DNA of 64,000 bases from Taeniopygia guttata. Taxonomy: Eukaryota > Chordata > Aves > Passeriformes > Estrildidae. The notes beneath the pieces are model-generated. The model searched no databases, was not told the DNA's origin, and saw only the letters and a list, made by a program, of their open reading frames with translations. This document shows, piece by piece, positions 45,395 to 57,014 of this stretch (position 1 is its first letter; every line of letters starts with the position of its first letter). The DNA is taken from the NCBI RefSeq assembly GCF_048771995.1, contig NC_133024.1, positions 4,779,001 to 4,843,000 of the forward strand, written 5' to 3'. A program made the translations under genes and the position numbers.

Positions 45395-46290
45395 AGACCC
45401 GGCCCCCCGCGCATGCGCGCCCCCGCCGTCTCCGCTCCCCACGCGCACGCGCGGGGCCGTGCCCGCCGCGGCCGCGCGCGGTGCAGTGTGGGAAGGAGGC
45501 GGCCCCGGCCCGGCGGAGTGCGGCGCTGAATCCTCCCGGCCGCTCACAGCACTGTGGAGCCGCTTCCCGCCCGGCCTCCCCTCCGGCCGCCGCCGCCACC
45601 TCCTCCTCCTCCACCCCACACACGCACCCTCCCCCCCCGCCCCCCTCCCGCCGGCCCGGGGATTTAAAGGGGCAGCGGCGCCGGCCGGGGGAACCATGCC
45701 GAACTTCTGCGCGGCGCCGAACTGCACCCGCAAGAGCACCCAGTCCGACCTGGCCTTCTTCCGCTTCCCCCGCGATCCGGCCAGGTGAGACCACCGAGGG
45801 AGGGGCGGGCTGAGGGAGGGGCGCCCGCCTCTCTCCCTCAGGCCCCGCCACAGCGCTGCCTATGTGAGGATACACCGTGCTGGATGGAGAGCTGGCTGCC
45901 TTCCCCCTGCCCGCTCTGCCTCGCCAGCCGCCCTCCTTACCCGAGGGCGCCCGGAGCGGCGGCGGTGCCGGCGGAGGCCGCGCTGTCCCGGGCGGGGCGG
46001 GGCGGGACCCCGCGGGCTGCGGCGGCGGGAGGCGGCTGCGCCTGCGCCGGTACCGCCGCGGCTGCGGCTGCCGCCCCTCGGCGGAGCGGCGGGGGCGGGA
46101 GCCCGGCCGAGAGCGGGGCGGGGTGAGGCTGTGCAGTGGGATGTGTGTGAGGGATGTGGGGTGCCGGAGCCATAGGCTCATGTAGGGCAGCCCTGCACTG
46201 TGGGGGCCCGCGCTGGATCAAGCAGTGAAGATCCGTCAGTCCTGCTCTGTGCCTTAGGCGATGTGGGACACTCCTGCGACGGGAGGGAGC
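45395..46290. promoter_or_regulatory. THAP12: CpG-island promoter of THAP12
   Basis: GC-rich and CpG-dense block spanning the 5' UTR, exon 1 and the start of intron 1. An exact NRF1 consensus, CGCGCATGCGCG, is at 45408-45419, and a related CACGCGCACGCGCG is near 45440. A TTTAAA at 45663-45668 is probably too close to the start codon to serve as a TATA box. A TATA-less, dispersed start is likely. Confidence 0.75.
45696..45784 (+). CDS. THAP12: THAP12 exon 1 (THAP domain start)
   Basis: Coding part is 89 nt: MPNFCAAPNCTRKSTQSDLA and FFRFPRDPA plus two bases. It carries zinc ligands C5 and C10. The donor is CCAG|GTGAGA. The start lies in a favourable GAACC context. The antisense open frame over this exon is a composition artefact. 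Confidence 0.95.
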
Positions 46291-49200
46291 TGTCACAGGA
46301 TTGTGACACAAGCAAAACCTTACAGTTTTAATAAATATTTGTAGGGAACGGTAATTTTTATTTTTAGCGCTGGACGCACACTGGGATTTCCCTTGTAGCA
46401 GGGATTTCCCTTGTAGCAGGGATTTTCCTTTAAAAGGCATGTGCGTCCCTTGGGGATTCTCGATATTTTTTATTATCTTGCACTAATTTATGTATACATA
46501 GAATCTTACAATAGGTGCATGCATATTTATGCTGTTGATTTCGAGTTACAATTTACAGTTGGTCCTTTGTACAGAGAACTCTCTAATTTTTTTGTCTATT
46601 TTTGCAGACTTCTTTTCTTAGTTTTGGAGTTCAAGGGGCCCTTCTTATCTCTTTACCTTGGAGATTACATTCTTTTCTTTTTGGCTGGGACAGTTTTACT
46701 AGCACAGCAGAGTTAACAGACTAAACAGTATATTTCATTTATGTTAGCAAACCACTACGCAGCACACTTTACTTAAATCCAGATGGATTTTCTACTCTGT
46801 TAAATTGTACTCTGTTTCACTGGGATGGTGGCAAAGCATCATGAGCAACAGTAGAGGTGATGGGAGAAATTCCCAGTGGGTGAAAAGTAGGGGTGGTGTA
46901 CTGGTAAAGCAAAAAGTGTGTGAGTGACAGTGGAAAATACTATGAAAAATAAATAATGTGCTTAGACACAGAAACCACCATTAAAGGTTCACCTTTAAAT
47001 CAAGATAGCACTCTTAAAATCACTTGATTTAACATGATGCTCACAATATTGAAAGGTGCATAGGCATAGAGCAATACCAGTTACCTCTTTTCTAACAGTC
47101 GATAGTTAAGGCTGGTCTTTTCATGATTTATACATGATATTCACTTCCTTCCTTCCTTGAAGCTGCTTGACCTGATTTTTGGAAAAATCAAAACCCCATG
47201 GGAATTATGCATATGTAGTATTTTCTAAGGAAACAAACCCTCCAGGCAATTTCAAATGAAGATAAAAAAAGCTTACATAGGTAGTAGCTGCTCTCTAAAG
47301 TTGTGATTTTGGATATGTTATGAAGTTCTCCTGGATGAATGCAATTACTTGCTGTAAAGGCTATCCAGACCCCTTGATGTCTAGTGCATGCAAGGTATTA
47401 TAATACAATCCATATTCCATATGCTTTTGTTTTAATAAGAACAGAAATCAAAGTGTTTGCTTACCTACTCTTACTCTTTCATTTTCATGATTTGCTCTTA
47501 GTGTTGTCTCTTTCTACCATCTGTGCTGTCACATGTCACAGAGACCCTTAGCATCTCACACAAAGGAATGTCTGCAGTTTGTGTGGAATTGAAGAAAATT
47601 GGCACTGCCTGAGCAGCTTCAGTGTTAATTTGTAAGAGGTCCATGCTGTAAAATGTGAGTCACATCAAGCTGTACAGAATTAATCAGTAGATGACAGTTT
47701 ACTGTATGAAGAATATAACCTCTTCAGTTTATAATTTTCTTTAATGGAAGGACATTTTGAATGAGAGTGTTCCATGGTAGCAGTGTGGAGATGTAGTTAA
47801 AGGTGTGCAACTAAATGATTACATTTAAAAGGTTAATTTTTTTAAAACTCTATTTTATAAACTCTAGTATGGTTTAGGTTGGAAGGAACCTTAAAGCTCA
47901 TCTCATTCCAAGCTGTGGGCAGGTACATCTTCCATTAGACCACCTTGCTCTCAGCCAACCCTTGGAACACTTCCAGGAATGGGGCAGCCTCAGCTTCTCT
48001 TGGCTACCTATGCCAGGGCCTCCAAACCCTCACTGTAAAAAATTTCCTTCATATCTCTAACCTAAATTTCCCCTCTTAGAGTTTGAAGCCATTTCCCCAT
48101 GTCCTGTCACTAGAGTTCCTGATGCAGAGTTCCTCTCCTACGTCTTTGTAATGCCCTTTCAGACACTGGAAGGCACTGTGAGGTCTCTGCACAACCTTCT
48201 CTTCTCCAGGCTGAGCAGCCACTACTTTCTCATCTTTACATTGGGACATACAGTATTTTAGATGAGGTCTCACAAGATGGGCAGGAGGAAGGAGAAACCA
48301 TACATAAACTGTTCATAGCATCTTTGTGCTCTTAAAAACAGTCAGTAACAAAGATGATGTTCTAAGTTCTCTAGAAGTTCCCCCCTTCATATTTTACAAC
48401 TTTCTGTCCAAAGTTGATAATATATTCTATTTTACCAAGAGCATTTAGAGGCTAATAAACCCATGCAATCTTCTAGTTTTACAGACTTGAGGGTGTTTTA
48501 TTCTGTGGGTTGGTCTGCAGTCTGCAGATGGAGATGAAAATATGTTCCTTGTACTGCTTGCTTTCACTTTGGTAGGTCAGACTGGGACGGTGAGCAAAGT
48601 ACATTGTCGCAAAATGTTATTTGCACTTTGCAGCTTACAGTAGGAAAGCTGAAAATAAAGTTGTTAGAATACATTTTAAAATAAATCTTAATTTTAAAAA
48701 AAATCATTGATGGTAAATGCATAGTCTGGGTAAATTGTTTCTACTACCTTACTGTTTTCAGTGTTTCCATAATAGCTGGGTAATTATCTTTAATGTTTTG
48801 CCAGTTCAGTGCTAAGCAGTTCCAGTTAGACGTTCCAAGTCTCATCTTTCAGGTGTTAGGAAGTCAGTGAGAGCTAACCTGTTAAGACTACCTTCTTTCA
48901 TTTTGGCTTCTTGAGAAGATAAAGGGTTCAGAGATTAACCTTTGGAGAAGAACCACCAGTATTTAACTGTCTTTTCATATCAAACTAGTGTAAGTAGCCT
49001 CTGTTACCTACATAAAAGGTTTACAGTTTTATGCAGTGTAGGCAGTGATCCTCACAGTAAAATATGTTTGTTTAACTCTCATCTGTGATTGTGGCTATGT
49101 TCATCATGGTGGCTCAAGTTACAGTAAGTGTGAGTGTTTAGAATAAAATACTTCAGCAAAGAGAAGGTGTTCTGCTGCAGTTGACCAGTAGTGAGGCGAT

Positions 49201-52200
49201 ACATACTCTAGTTGCAACTCAGTAAAATGCCATTTCAACTTCATGAGATGTCAGCAGATCTCTGAAAGTGTAAAGTTTGTGACTGAAGAAAACCTTCTTA
49301 AAAGCTAATGAGCAATGCCTAAGTGGTATTGAGGAAACTTTCCTTCCTGACCATTCAGGAGCCACGCTGGGAGTCCCCTTTGCAGACCAAGACTTTAATT
49401 GCTGTGAGCAAAGCCCCTCCAGGGCATGTGGCTCCAAGTGAAACAGAGTGCCATGTGACTCCCTGGACATACCACACTCACAGCCTTGACCCTTGGTTCT
49501 GGGTTTTCTTTAGCAGAGTCTCACATGTCTGGTTCCTTTCGGCACTTTAATCATAACATGATAACAGCTTGAGCTGATGCCTCTGGGAATTGATCCTGAA
49601 CCAAGAAATCCCTGGGCTTTTATATCTTTACAGTCTCTGCACCCATTCTGTAAGTGCTGCACTTATGTACAGCATTATTGCAAGTTCCAATATAACAAAG
49701 CTAACAGGATTACCATAGGGTGCAGTACAAAGTTATAGATTCCTGTGCACAAATACTTAAATGATTACAAATAAAAAATCACATAATGATCATGATGGTT
49801 GATCATCCACTACTCGTTTGATGTGAGAATGGTGTATCCAGTTTTGTTACCTAAAACATACAGCAAATAGTATATGGCAGTATATGGTCCTTCCTATTTT
49901 ACTTCCAATTTAGATTTTACTGAAAACACCTTAGTTGATCCTTCATCTCCAGATTGTATGTCATGTAGCTGTATTTTGTTTTATATATTATTTATTATTT
50001 TATGTGAAGTTGTCTCCAACCATTTATTTTCTAAGAGGCTGATCCTGGATATAATTCTCTGCCAAACGCTGTTGATGACCACTCTAGAGGTTGGTGAGAG
50101 TTATTTCCAATATCTTGCTATCCCATAGTACTACTCCTAAACTCCAGGCTATTTTAAATCTACGTGACTACAAATTTGAGCAGTTCCCAGCCATGGGAGT
50201 TGGAGTTCTGAGCAGCTGTCCTGGGAGTTTGAGACTTTTAACCCCTTCTTGGACAATGAAAGCTTTGTGAAGCATTAATTTTCCTTGATCTGGAAGAGAA
50301 GAGGGACGGTCTGGGACCTGAGATGTTAGAATAAGAAATCCTAGTGTGAGGAGATGATGGAGTGGCCTTGGCTGGACTTTTCTTGTACAGCCATAGACTG
50401 AACCAATTTCTCCTGCAACAGAAACTGCATTTTTAGGGGGATGCAATGGTTGGAGCCAAGAGAGTGACCAGCTGCAGTGACTGCCAGGGCTGGAGTGAGA
50501 GTGACCTGCTGCAGTGATGCCATGAGTGTGACAGGAGTGGAGTGAACAGAGAAGGATGAGGAGGGTGTGGTGGTGCCCTCAGTCTTCAGAGAAAAAGAAG
50601 ATCTCTGTTCTCGAGACTCACGGCCCCAGGGAAGGAGAAAGTGAGGGGGACTGTTATCCCAAAATGAGAAACTGTTGTTCTTTGGTCCTTGGCTGAGCGT
50701 CCTTAAAGGAGGAACCCTATGAACAGTCTTGGTCCATGCACAGTGGTGAGAGCCCTGTACATGGGAGGAGGATTGTCACACTGGCAGACTTTTTTCTGGG
50801 CGGTGCTGTGTGTGATGTGGAAACACGAAGAGGTCGCAACTGTGTTTCCTGGGGTGGGGGGGGTCTATGCTACAAGAGAGACTCCTCTCTCCCCTGATGG
50901 GTGAAGAATTGATTATTTGAGGGGTGGCAACTTGATTAAGGGTCCAAGTTTTATCTCACTGTGTTTGTTGGAAATTGGGTGGGGGGAGGAGGAATATTTT
51001 GGAGGGTTTTCATTCTGGATTCAGTGTGTGTCTTTTATTATAATGGTAGGTTAATAAAGTTTTTTCCCTCATTTCTAAACTCAAGCCTGCTCTGCTTTGT
51101 TTCTGGTCACATCTCACAGCACTCATTTGGGGAAGGTGTACTTTCATGGGGCACTGGCATTGTGCCAGCATCAAACCATGACACCCACTCAAACATCTGA
51201 CAAGACAGCCTATGTTCTTATCTTCTTTAATAATCACTAGCTTTTTTCTCCCTCCTTACTGCTATAAACAATAATTTCATGTTTGTAGCCAAAAGTAATA
51301 GTGAAATTACTTTCTTCTAACTTCTAGCAACAGAACAAGTAACTTTGTTGCTCAGAGAGTGATGACATATACCCCATTAGGGGGAGTTGAAGCTGCAGCA
51401 TTTGCATCAATTACTGCAAGTGGTTTACTCACCAGGGGGAAAAGTCTGCAGTTGCATACCTTAATGGAGGCCTGTCAGTAAAGGAAAATTTTCTTTATCT
51501 TTGTGGTATGTCTTGGAGAACTAACCAAAGCAAAAGTAAATACATGTAAAAATACATATCTAAGGAGAACTTTCTTCATGGAAGCACTGTCTGTTTAATG
51601 ATTGTTTTTTTCTATTGTTATTATTTCACTTTCATAAGGCTATTCTAAACTCCCCCAGTGACCACAATAAATAAGAAGAATACTATATTTTGAAGGGAGG
51701 TGGAAAAGACAGCTATCTTAAAAACTGCCTAGAAAACATTATGACTTTAGACTATAAGCACATCTGTTTGGTTTTAAATTTTTCTTTTTAAGTGCAAATT
51801 CTTTAGAATGAAATAGTTTGGTTTCATGAGCAACTGTGCTACGATCTGCTCTGTGTGTGTGTGTGTGTGCATGACAAAGACAAGAATATACAAATTAAGG
51901 GAAAATATTCCTGAATTTGATGGGGTGATGCTGAGTGGTGAGCAAAAGCAGAAAAAGTAGTTTTTACAAAAATTTGATGGGATATTCCAAAGGAAGTTGT
52001 ACAGAACTTTCATGAACCTTGTATCAAGATTACTTGCACTCACTTGCACTCCAATTTTGAGTATGGTTTGAAATTGTAAGGGATTTTGTTTTATCCTAAG
52101 ATTATCTAATTCTCCTTACATGCAGATGTCAGAGATGGGTAGAGAACTGTCGAAGGGCAGATTTAGAAGACAAAACTCCAGATCAGCTCAACAAGCATTA

Positions 52201-55200
52201 CAGATTGTGTGCTAAACATTTTGAGACATCTATGATATGCAGAAGCGTAAGTAAAAACAAGTGTTTGTTTACTGCATCTTGCAAAATGTGACTGACATTT
52301 TTCACCAGAATGCTGCCTTTTAATCTTTCAGCTCCTGGGTAACTCGTCCCTAGGAAAATTAATTTCTTAGTCTTAACTGTATCACTGCCATTCTCTGGGG
52401 CTCGACACAGGCTCTCAGCCATTGAAAATGAACAATCAAAGGACAGGGAAAAAGTGGTGCTCCTGGCAGTTTAATGTGTTTGTTGAACACTGTCCCTCAC
52501 TGCAGTGCTTTCTTTCTTTCACTTGTTTCACTAGAGATTACAATATTATATAAGTTTATTTGGTGTAATGTTGCGTATCTCTAATTATTTAAACTTGTTA
52601 ATGTCCTGTTCCTGAAGTGTGTACATGGTGTGATTTGGTTAAATTTCACTCTGTTGTGGCCACAATATTTAAACACGCTTTACATCTGCCAAGCTGTAAT
52701 TTCCTATTACATTTTCATCCAGCTAAAGTCAAGGCACTGTCTTCTGTTAATGAAGTAATAGCTTTCAGTTCTTTTTGTCAACAATATGATTTTAACAGCT
52801 TGCATAAGAGTAGGAAAGGGTGGACATGGGACTTTGTATCAGGTTTATTTTCTAGGCTGAATTTCACTCTGGTACATAAGCAAATCGCATCTTTTAGTTA
52901 TGAATGGTAATTAAAATATGCAGGTCAAACTCTGAAGTCCTAGTGATATTACACATGATGAGGTCTCTAATTAGCCAGCATCCCTGAAACAGACGAAAAT
53001 TGGAAATAATTATGACTCTGAAAGGAAATGCTATGAAACTGGGTTGGTTTGAAATGTATTTCAATCTAATGACGACATCAGTTACAATTTTGTACTTAGT
53101 AGAAATTAGCCAGTATAGGCAATACAGGTTTACAGTATATCCAAATATAATATTTTACTTTAAATATTTTTTTTAACTGGGAGCATGTACATGATCATCT
53201 AGAAGTCTTTTCTTCTTTTTTTTTATTCACAGATAAATTTTCCCTCAATATGATCTTTCACAGTAGTGCTTGGTGGACTTCATAGTTCTACAAAAAGAAG
53301 TAATTGAACATTTTCACAATGAAATGTTTCTAAAATTGTGACATAAGTAATTAAACCCAAAACACAATAGTAACAAAATGTTTCCTTTCTGATGTATGTC
53401 TTTTTATACGGAAGGTTATTTTAAAAAAACCCCAAAAACATAATACTGCAGTAAATTAAAATTATTGCATCCAGGGTCTTTGATATAAAAATAATGGGGG
53501 AAAAAGGATTTGTAGTTTGGACTGGAGTTTTCTGTAGTATCTCTGTAGTGTTCTTTAATATCCCTGAAATGTAAACTGCATAGCTTAGTTTTCTCTTTGG
53601 TAACATCAAAAAGTCAAAGTGCTTTAGAATAACAACATAAACAAGAAAAGAAGGAGGAAAAAAAGGACACAGTGTCTGAAATTTCTCAAAGTATTCCCTA
53701 GTCGAGATGTCTGTTTTCTTACAGAGCCCATACAGAACGGTTTTACGGGATAATGCTGTGCCAACTATATTTGATCTTACAAGTCACTTGAACAATCCCC
53801 ACAGCAGACATAGGAAAAGGATAAAAGAGCTGGTAAGTTTTTAATGTAAAATTATTGGTTTATTATTAAAAGAAAAAATGACAAGTAAGTTAATATGAAA
53901 CTTTTACACGAAAACGTAAAATAAAAATGTTTAGCCACTTGAGTGTTTGTATTTTCTATGCTGCATATTCCTGTATCTTTTTTGCTGATTATAAGTTAAA
54001 TGCATTATAAAAATTTTATCTACTAAGGAAGTTTTTAAGAAATAATCTGGAAAATTAAAGTTGGTCCAGAGCTGATTCTTTCATCCAAATCAAATTTATA
54101 GTTTTCTTTTCCTTATTACTACAGTGACAACTGAAGACAACTGAAGCGTGATATCCTAAAATTCTTGCTTCATGTTGGTTGTGATCTTTGGTTCACCCAT
54201 TTAACTTCTGAAATCTGAACCAATTCAGACATGCTTGTTTTAGCTTACTGTTCTGAAAAAATGATCCACAGATAAAACCGAGATTGAGAAATTTTTTTTG
54301 TGGGATTGCGTCTTGTGTGTCGTTTAGGGGAGAAAGTATACTGAAAGTGTACTTCAGGGTTACAAGTATACTGACAATTAAGAGGAATTCCACTCCTGAT
54401 CTCTATTTATACTTGAAAAATTGCAGACAGCTTCTAAATACTTCTTTGTGAGTTTGGTTGCATCTGTTGACTGAAAATGGAGTTAAAGATAGTTCAGTAT
54501 ACTGGCAGTATATTGCCAAATTGCAATAGTATCTATTTAATGGAATCTATTCACTAATAATTATACATATTGAAGAACCTCCTAATACAACTGTTCTAGA
54601 TACATGTTATGGCTGTAATAAACTACCTCAAGAAAACTCCTGGTCTTAGAATTTCTAGCACTTTTTGGCAAATGTTAGCTGGTCTCATCTACAGTATTTT
54701 TTCCTGATCTTGATATGTTAATATTTTAAGGTCATGTGTTAGACATTGTCATCAGTATAAGTTCTTTTTGTTTGTTTTTTTAAGAGTGAAGATGAAATAA
54801 GAACATTGAAGCAGCAAAAGAGTAAGTGATCAAAATAATTGAGATAATAACTTTATTTACTAATGCTGATGAGGTAATGCAGGACTCATAACTTAGTTTA
54901 TATATAGCAGGAGGATAATTGAGTTCCTTCTTGATTCAGCCAGCCAGTCTAAATTATTTCCAGAATACTCATTCACTTTTAAACTGGAAATATTCTTGTC
55001 TGGACTCTGTAATGGGCAAGTAAATGTTACGTTTTATTTTTGAAACTTACAGTATTTTCATTTTGTAGTTGATGATGCTTTTGAACGGAAACAGGCAACT
55101 CAAGAATCGAATGAAAACAATGAGCAAAATACTGTCTCAGAGGAAGGAGGGGAAGAACAAGAGGAAAAAGTTGTCCCCTTAACACTGGAAGAAAGAGAAA

Positions 55201-57014
55201 ACAAAGATTACCTTAAATCATTATTTGAAATTTTGATTTTAATGGGTAAACAAAATATTCCATTGTTTGGCCATAATGTTGATGAACTTCCAGAAGGTAT
55301 TTTTACTTCAGATAACTTTCAGGCTCTACTGGAATACAGAATAAATGGTGGTGATGAAGTTCTGAGGAAACGATTTGAGATGACTGCAGTCAACCTTGAG
55401 TATTGTTCGAAAACTCAGCAGAAACAAATGCTTGAGATCTGTGAAAACTGTGTTAGAGAAGAGACACTGAGGGAAGTAAGAGACTCCCACTTCTTTTCTA
55501 TTGTCACTGATGAAGTAGTAGACATAGCAGGAGAGGAACATTTGCCAGTGTTGGTGAGGTTTGTTGATGATTCTCACAATCTAAGAGAAGAATTCATAGG
55601 ATTTTTACCATATGAGGCTGATCCTGAAATTTTAGCTGTTAAGTTCCATGCAACTATTACTGAAAAGTGGGGTCTAAACATGGAGTACTGTCGGGGTCAA
55701 GCCTACATTGTCTCCAGTGGATTTGCTTCTAAAATGAAAGTTGTGGCTACAAGACTCTTGGAAAAGTATCCACAAGCTGTGTATACGCTATGTTCCTCGT
55801 GTGCCTTAAATGTTTGGCTGGCAAAATCTGTTCCTGTTGTTGGTGTTTCTATTGCATTAGGAACAATTGAAGAAGTTTGCTGTCTTTTTAATCAGTCTCC
55901 ACAATTACTAGTAGAACTGGACAACACAATTTCTGCTCTTTTTCAGGACAATGACGAGAAGGGCAATGAGTTGAAGAAGATCTGCCGTTCTCAGTGGACA
56001 GGCAGGCATGATACTTTTGAGGTATTAGTGGACCTCCTGCAAGCATTGGTACTGTGCTTGGATGCTGTGAGCAGTGACTTCTCTGTCAGGTGGAACAACT
56101 TCATTGTTGGTCGAGCATTTGTACTTTCAAGTGCACTAACAGATTTTGATTTCATTGTCACTATTGTAATTATGAAGAATGTTCTGTCTTTTACAAGAGC
56201 GTTTGGAAAAAATCTCCAGGGACAAACATCAGATGTGTTCTTTGCAGCTGGCAGCTTAACAGCAGTATTGCACTCTCTGAATGAAGTGATGGAGAATATT
56301 GAAGTTTACCATGAATTTTGGTTTGAGGAAGCCACAAATTTGGCTACAAAACTGGATGTACAAATTAAACTCCCAGGAAAATTTCGCAGGGCACAACAGG
56401 GGAACTTTGACCCTGACATGACATCAGAAAATTACTACAAAGAAATCCTAAGTGTCCCAACAATAGAGCATATCATTCAAGAATTAAAAGATATTTTCTC
56501 AGAACAACATTTAAAAGCTCTTAAATGTTTATCATTAGTGCCCTCAGTCATGGGACAGCTCAAATTCAATACGTCTGAGGAGCATCATGCTGACATGTTC
56601 AAAAATGACTTGCCCAATCCAGACACACTTTCTGCTGAGCTTCACTGTTGGAGAATCAAGTGGAAGCACAGAGGAAAAGATATTGAACTTCCAGCTACTA
56701 TTTACGAAGCTCTTCACTTGCCTGACATAAAGTTTTTCCCTAATGTTTATGCATTGCTTAAAGTCTTGTGCTTACTTCCATTGATGAAGGTGGAGAATGA
56801 AAAATACGGAGCAGGACGAAAGCGCTTAAAGGCATACCTGAGAAACACCTTGACAGGACAAAGGTCAAGCAACCTTGCTTTGCTGAATATAAACCTTGAC
56901 ATAAAACATGACTTGGATTTGATGGTGGATACTTACATTAAACTCTACCCAGATAAAGTGGAATTTCAAGACTGTATTCCTTCAAACAATTCTGAAGTAA
57001 CAAATGATGCCTAA
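45696..57014 (+). CDS. THAP12: THAP12 (PRKRIR/DAP4), THAP zinc-finger protein with hAT-like body (whole gene)
   Basis: Nuclear THAP protein, first described as a 52-kDa repressor of the PKR inhibitor P58IPK (DNAJC3), hence a proposed activator of PKR. Five exons (45696-45784, 52126-52246, 53725-53832, 54785-54821, 55069-57014) join in one frame of 766 residues plus TAA; human is about 761. The THAP C2CH zinc ligands are C5, C10, C58 and H61, and the AVPTIF box is at 81-86. A basic stretch (about 95-105) and an acidic Glu-rich linker (about 125-160) follow. The rest resembles hAT-type transposases, with a C-terminal dimerisation-like segment (FFPNVYALLKVLCLLPLMKV, then RKRLKAYLRNTL). The start has A at -3. 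All junctions are GT-AG. It is divergent from EMSY. Identity is near certain. Confidence 0.97.
46383..46430 (+). repeat. Three phased 18-bp repeats with kappaB-like sites
   Basis: Two perfect copies of GGGATTTCCCTTGTAGCA (46383-46400, 46401-46418) and a third partial copy, GGGATTTTCCTT (46419-46430). Each start fits the NF-kappaB consensus GGGRNYYYCC. It lies in THAP12 intron 1, about 600 bp after exon 1. Function is inferred only from the motif. Confidence 0.75.
47870..48280 (-). mobile_element. CR1 LINE 3'-end fragment
   Basis: Read on plus it starts TATGGTTTAGGTTGGAAGGA and continues ACCTTAAAGCTCATCTCATT, the reverse complement of a CR1 3' end. It also includes a reverse-complement piece of the upstream CR1 region (CCTCACTGTAAAAAATTTCC, CTCTTCTCCAGGCTGAGCAG). 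It lies in THAP12 intron 1. Confidence 0.87.
50150..51183 (+). mobile_element. Probable solo LTR of an endogenous retrovirus
   Basis: Block of LTR character on the plus strand: a GA-rich upstream half, a G-rich stretch, AATAAA at 51053-51058 followed by a T/C-rich segment, and an end reading GCCAGCATCAAACCATGACA, typical of songbird ERV LTR termini as I remember them. No gag or pol remnant is visible. The 5' limit is approximate and I could not identify a target-site duplication. Confidence 0.55.
52126..52246 (+). CDS. THAP12: THAP12 exon 2 (THAP domain end)
   Basis: Exon of 121 nt (residues 30-70): RCQRWVENCRRADLEDKTPD, QLNKHYRLCAKHFETSMICR. It supplies zinc ligands C58 and H61. The acceptor is ACATGCAG and the donor GTAAGT. 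It has no long open frame of its own but fits phase and human protein order. Confidence 0.95.
53725..53832 (+). CDS. THAP12: THAP12 exon 3 (AVPTIF box)
   Basis: Exon of 108 nt (36 codons, residues 71-106): SPYRTVLRDNAVPTIFDLTS, HLNNPHSRHRKRIKEL. It contains the AVPTIF motif that closes THAP domains and a basic tail. The acceptor is TTCTTACAG and the donor GTAAGT. Confidence 0.95.
54785..54821 (+). CDS. THAP12: THAP12 exon 4 (37-nt microexon)
   Basis: Very short exon encoding SEDEIRTLKQQK plus one base. The acceptor is TTTTTTAAG and the donor GTAAGT. It is needed to link exons 3 and 5 in frame and matches human SEDEIRTLKQKK. Confidence 0.92.
55069..57014 (+). CDS. THAP12: THAP12 exon 5 (hAT-like body and stop)
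   Basis: Last exon, 1,946 nt (residues 119-766). It begins IDDAFERKQATQ after the acceptor TTTTGTAG, runs through the acidic EEGGEEQEEK linker, then LTLEERENKDYLKSLFEILI and a fully open 590-residue region close to human (for example NLQGQTSDVFFAAGSLTAVL). The first in-exon Met at 55233 is not the true start. Stop TAA is at 57012-57014. Confidence 0.96.

Larger units (their letters stand above)
45785..52125 (+). other. THAP12: THAP12 intron 1
   Basis: A 6.3-kb intron. It holds the tail of the CpG island (to about 46290), three kappaB-like repeats, a CR1 fragment (47870-48280) and a probable solo LTR (50150-51183). A (GT)n tract is near 51850-51868. The remainder is AT-rich with no other gene recognised. 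Confidence 0.8.
52247..55068 (+). other. THAP12: THAP12 introns 2-4
   Basis: Introns 52247-53724, 53833-54784 and 54822-55068 flank exons 3 and 4. They are AT-rich with short T and A tracts, and I recognise no repeats or other genes. The end of intron 3 has a T-rich run before the exon 4 acceptor. Confidence 0.8.

Noticed and set aside
45663..45668. TTTAAA as a TATA box for THAP12
   Set aside because: It would put the start site at about the ATG, leaving no 5' UTR, and CpG-island promoters usually lack TATA boxes.
44949..46181. 410-residue minus-strand open frame
   Set aside because: It combines the antisense of the minisatellite with the antisense of the THAP12 CpG island and exon 1, so the open length is explained by repeat and GC composition.
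49320..49720. Possible second LTR-like block upstream of the solo LTR
   Set aside because: The base composition shift and phrases are suggestive, but I could not identify termini, a poly(A) signal or a matching copy.
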